A stretch of 64,000 bases of DNA from Panthera uncia (Eukaryota; Chordata; Mammalia; Carnivora; Felidae): positions 5,286,186-5,350,185 of the forward strand of contig NW_026057588.1 in assembly GCF_023721935.1 (NCBI RefSeq), given 5' to 3'. A program made the position numbers and the translations under genes. Within the stretch, counting starts at the first letter, position 1; every line of letters starts with the position of its first letter. Shown here in pieces: positions 63,217 through 64,000 of this stretch. The notes under the pieces are model-generated. The model did not search any database, was not told where the DNA came from, and saw only the letters and a list, made by a program, of their open reading frames with translations.

Positions 63217-64000
63217 CTGGGGGAAAAAAAATAAACATATTTTGTTTCCTTCTAAGGAGAATGAAAACACAAAACTAACCACAAACCGAAAACCTTGTCT
63301 AAGAGAAATAAAACTTCTCTAGGAGAACAAACATGAATCCCCTAAGGGCTCTTGTTAGAATATAGAGTCCACTTCTGGGACCATAATACTTAATGAGGAA
63401 ACACTGGAGACGCACACATTCCTGCTAAAGTCAGACAAGAAAAAGGAGCTGTCTGTTAGACGCCCCACTATTTCCTATGAGCTGAGGCAATTAAGCAGAA
63501 AGAAATCGGAGGGGCAGATCTCAAAAATAAAGATGATAAAGAACAAATCTGCAGATAATGTAATGACATACCTGGAAAATGCAGGAAAGTCAAATACACA
63601 ACTAATGTAAAAAACAAGAATATACAGTTTGGGTAGCTGGGTATAAAATATTCTGAAATTATGTAGTGTCAGTCATATAATGAAAAGTAGTTCTGGACAT
63701 AAAGACCCAACATCGAAGGCAATAAAAGAGACAATGTGTAGGATTCACTGTAAGAAACCTGGTAAACGTGTATAAAGGAATGTTCAGGAGGATCTGACCA
63801 CCCGTACGATGTTAACTCCAAGGGGCTGCAAAATCCTGAACATGTTCAACTTCCTGAGGTCACAACGATGCTACAAAGTGTTAAATGATCAACTGGAAGC
63901 ATGCTAACAAAGCAGCCCTTTACTGTAGGAACTGGTAATTTTTTCTTTAAAGAACAATCTTTATCAGGTACAAATGGTGTCATAACATAACCAAGTAGTA
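63217..64000 (-). other. ZNF331 intron (partial)
   Basis: Intron upstream of the terminal exon, reaching the window edge. AT-rich with L1-like words (GATAATGTAATGACATACCTGG, AAAAACAAGAATATACAG). No KRAB exon is present here. Confidence 0.7.

Overview
This is mammalian nuclear DNA from a cat-family (or at least feliform) carnivore. About a hundred copies of one tRNA-derived SINE with a CT-rich body and an AATAAA-type A tail, the SINEC_Fc type of felids, lie on both strands, often nested in each other. Much of the rest is LINE-1, with smaller amounts of MIR, MER20, MER5A and one decayed ERVL-like element. Intron-exon structure, CpG islands and KRAB-type zinc-finger organisation also fit a mammal.

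Three intact protein-coding loci are supported. (1) 11.75-14.63 kb, plus strand: a three-exon PRD-class, K50 homeobox gene of the ARGFX/PARGFX type, with correct splice sites, complete homeodomain and an ARGFX-like C-terminal motif (175 aa as read here). (2) 33.40-35.05 kb, minus strand: the two homeodomain-bearing exons of DPRX, both open; the short first exon was not located. (3) 61.88-63.22 kb, minus strand: the terminal zinc-finger exon of ZNF331; its KRAB exons lie beyond the right edge. ZNF331 and DPRX share a strand and are neighbours, as in human 19q13.42, so the window is most simply the carnivore counterpart of that region. DPRX and the ARGFX-type gene are ETCHbox genes, the eutherian homeobox group derived from CRX and used around zygotic genome activation. 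They stand tail to tail about 19 kb apart.

Layout: 0-11 kb, L1 and SINEs with one unrecognised 116-codon ORF at 8.9 kb. 11.7-15.1 kb, ARGFX-type gene. 15.3-21 kb, L1 and SINEs. 21.77-22.42 kb, CpG island with a strong splice donor. 24.80-25.32 kb, G-rich minisatellite. 25.3-28.8 kb, mostly unassigned, GC-rich in places. 28.8-33.4 kb, SINE clusters and a felid-lineage L1 with an ORF2 C-terminus. 33.4-35.05 kb, DPRX. 35-45 kb, repeats. 45.84-47.03 kb, processed GAPDH pseudogene on the minus strand. 49.3-52.0 kb, SINE-poor decayed ERVL-like internal region. 53.09-53.70 kb, second CpG island. 53.8-60 kb, SINEs and L1. 60-64 kb, ZNF331 3' part and flanks.

No bacterial operon, CRISPR array or genuine tRNA/rRNA gene is present; the many tRNA-like heads belong to SINEs. 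Repeat borders were read by eye and are usually good to about 10 bases for young SINEs with visible target-site duplications (TSDs), and much less certain for old L1 and DNA-transposon remnants.
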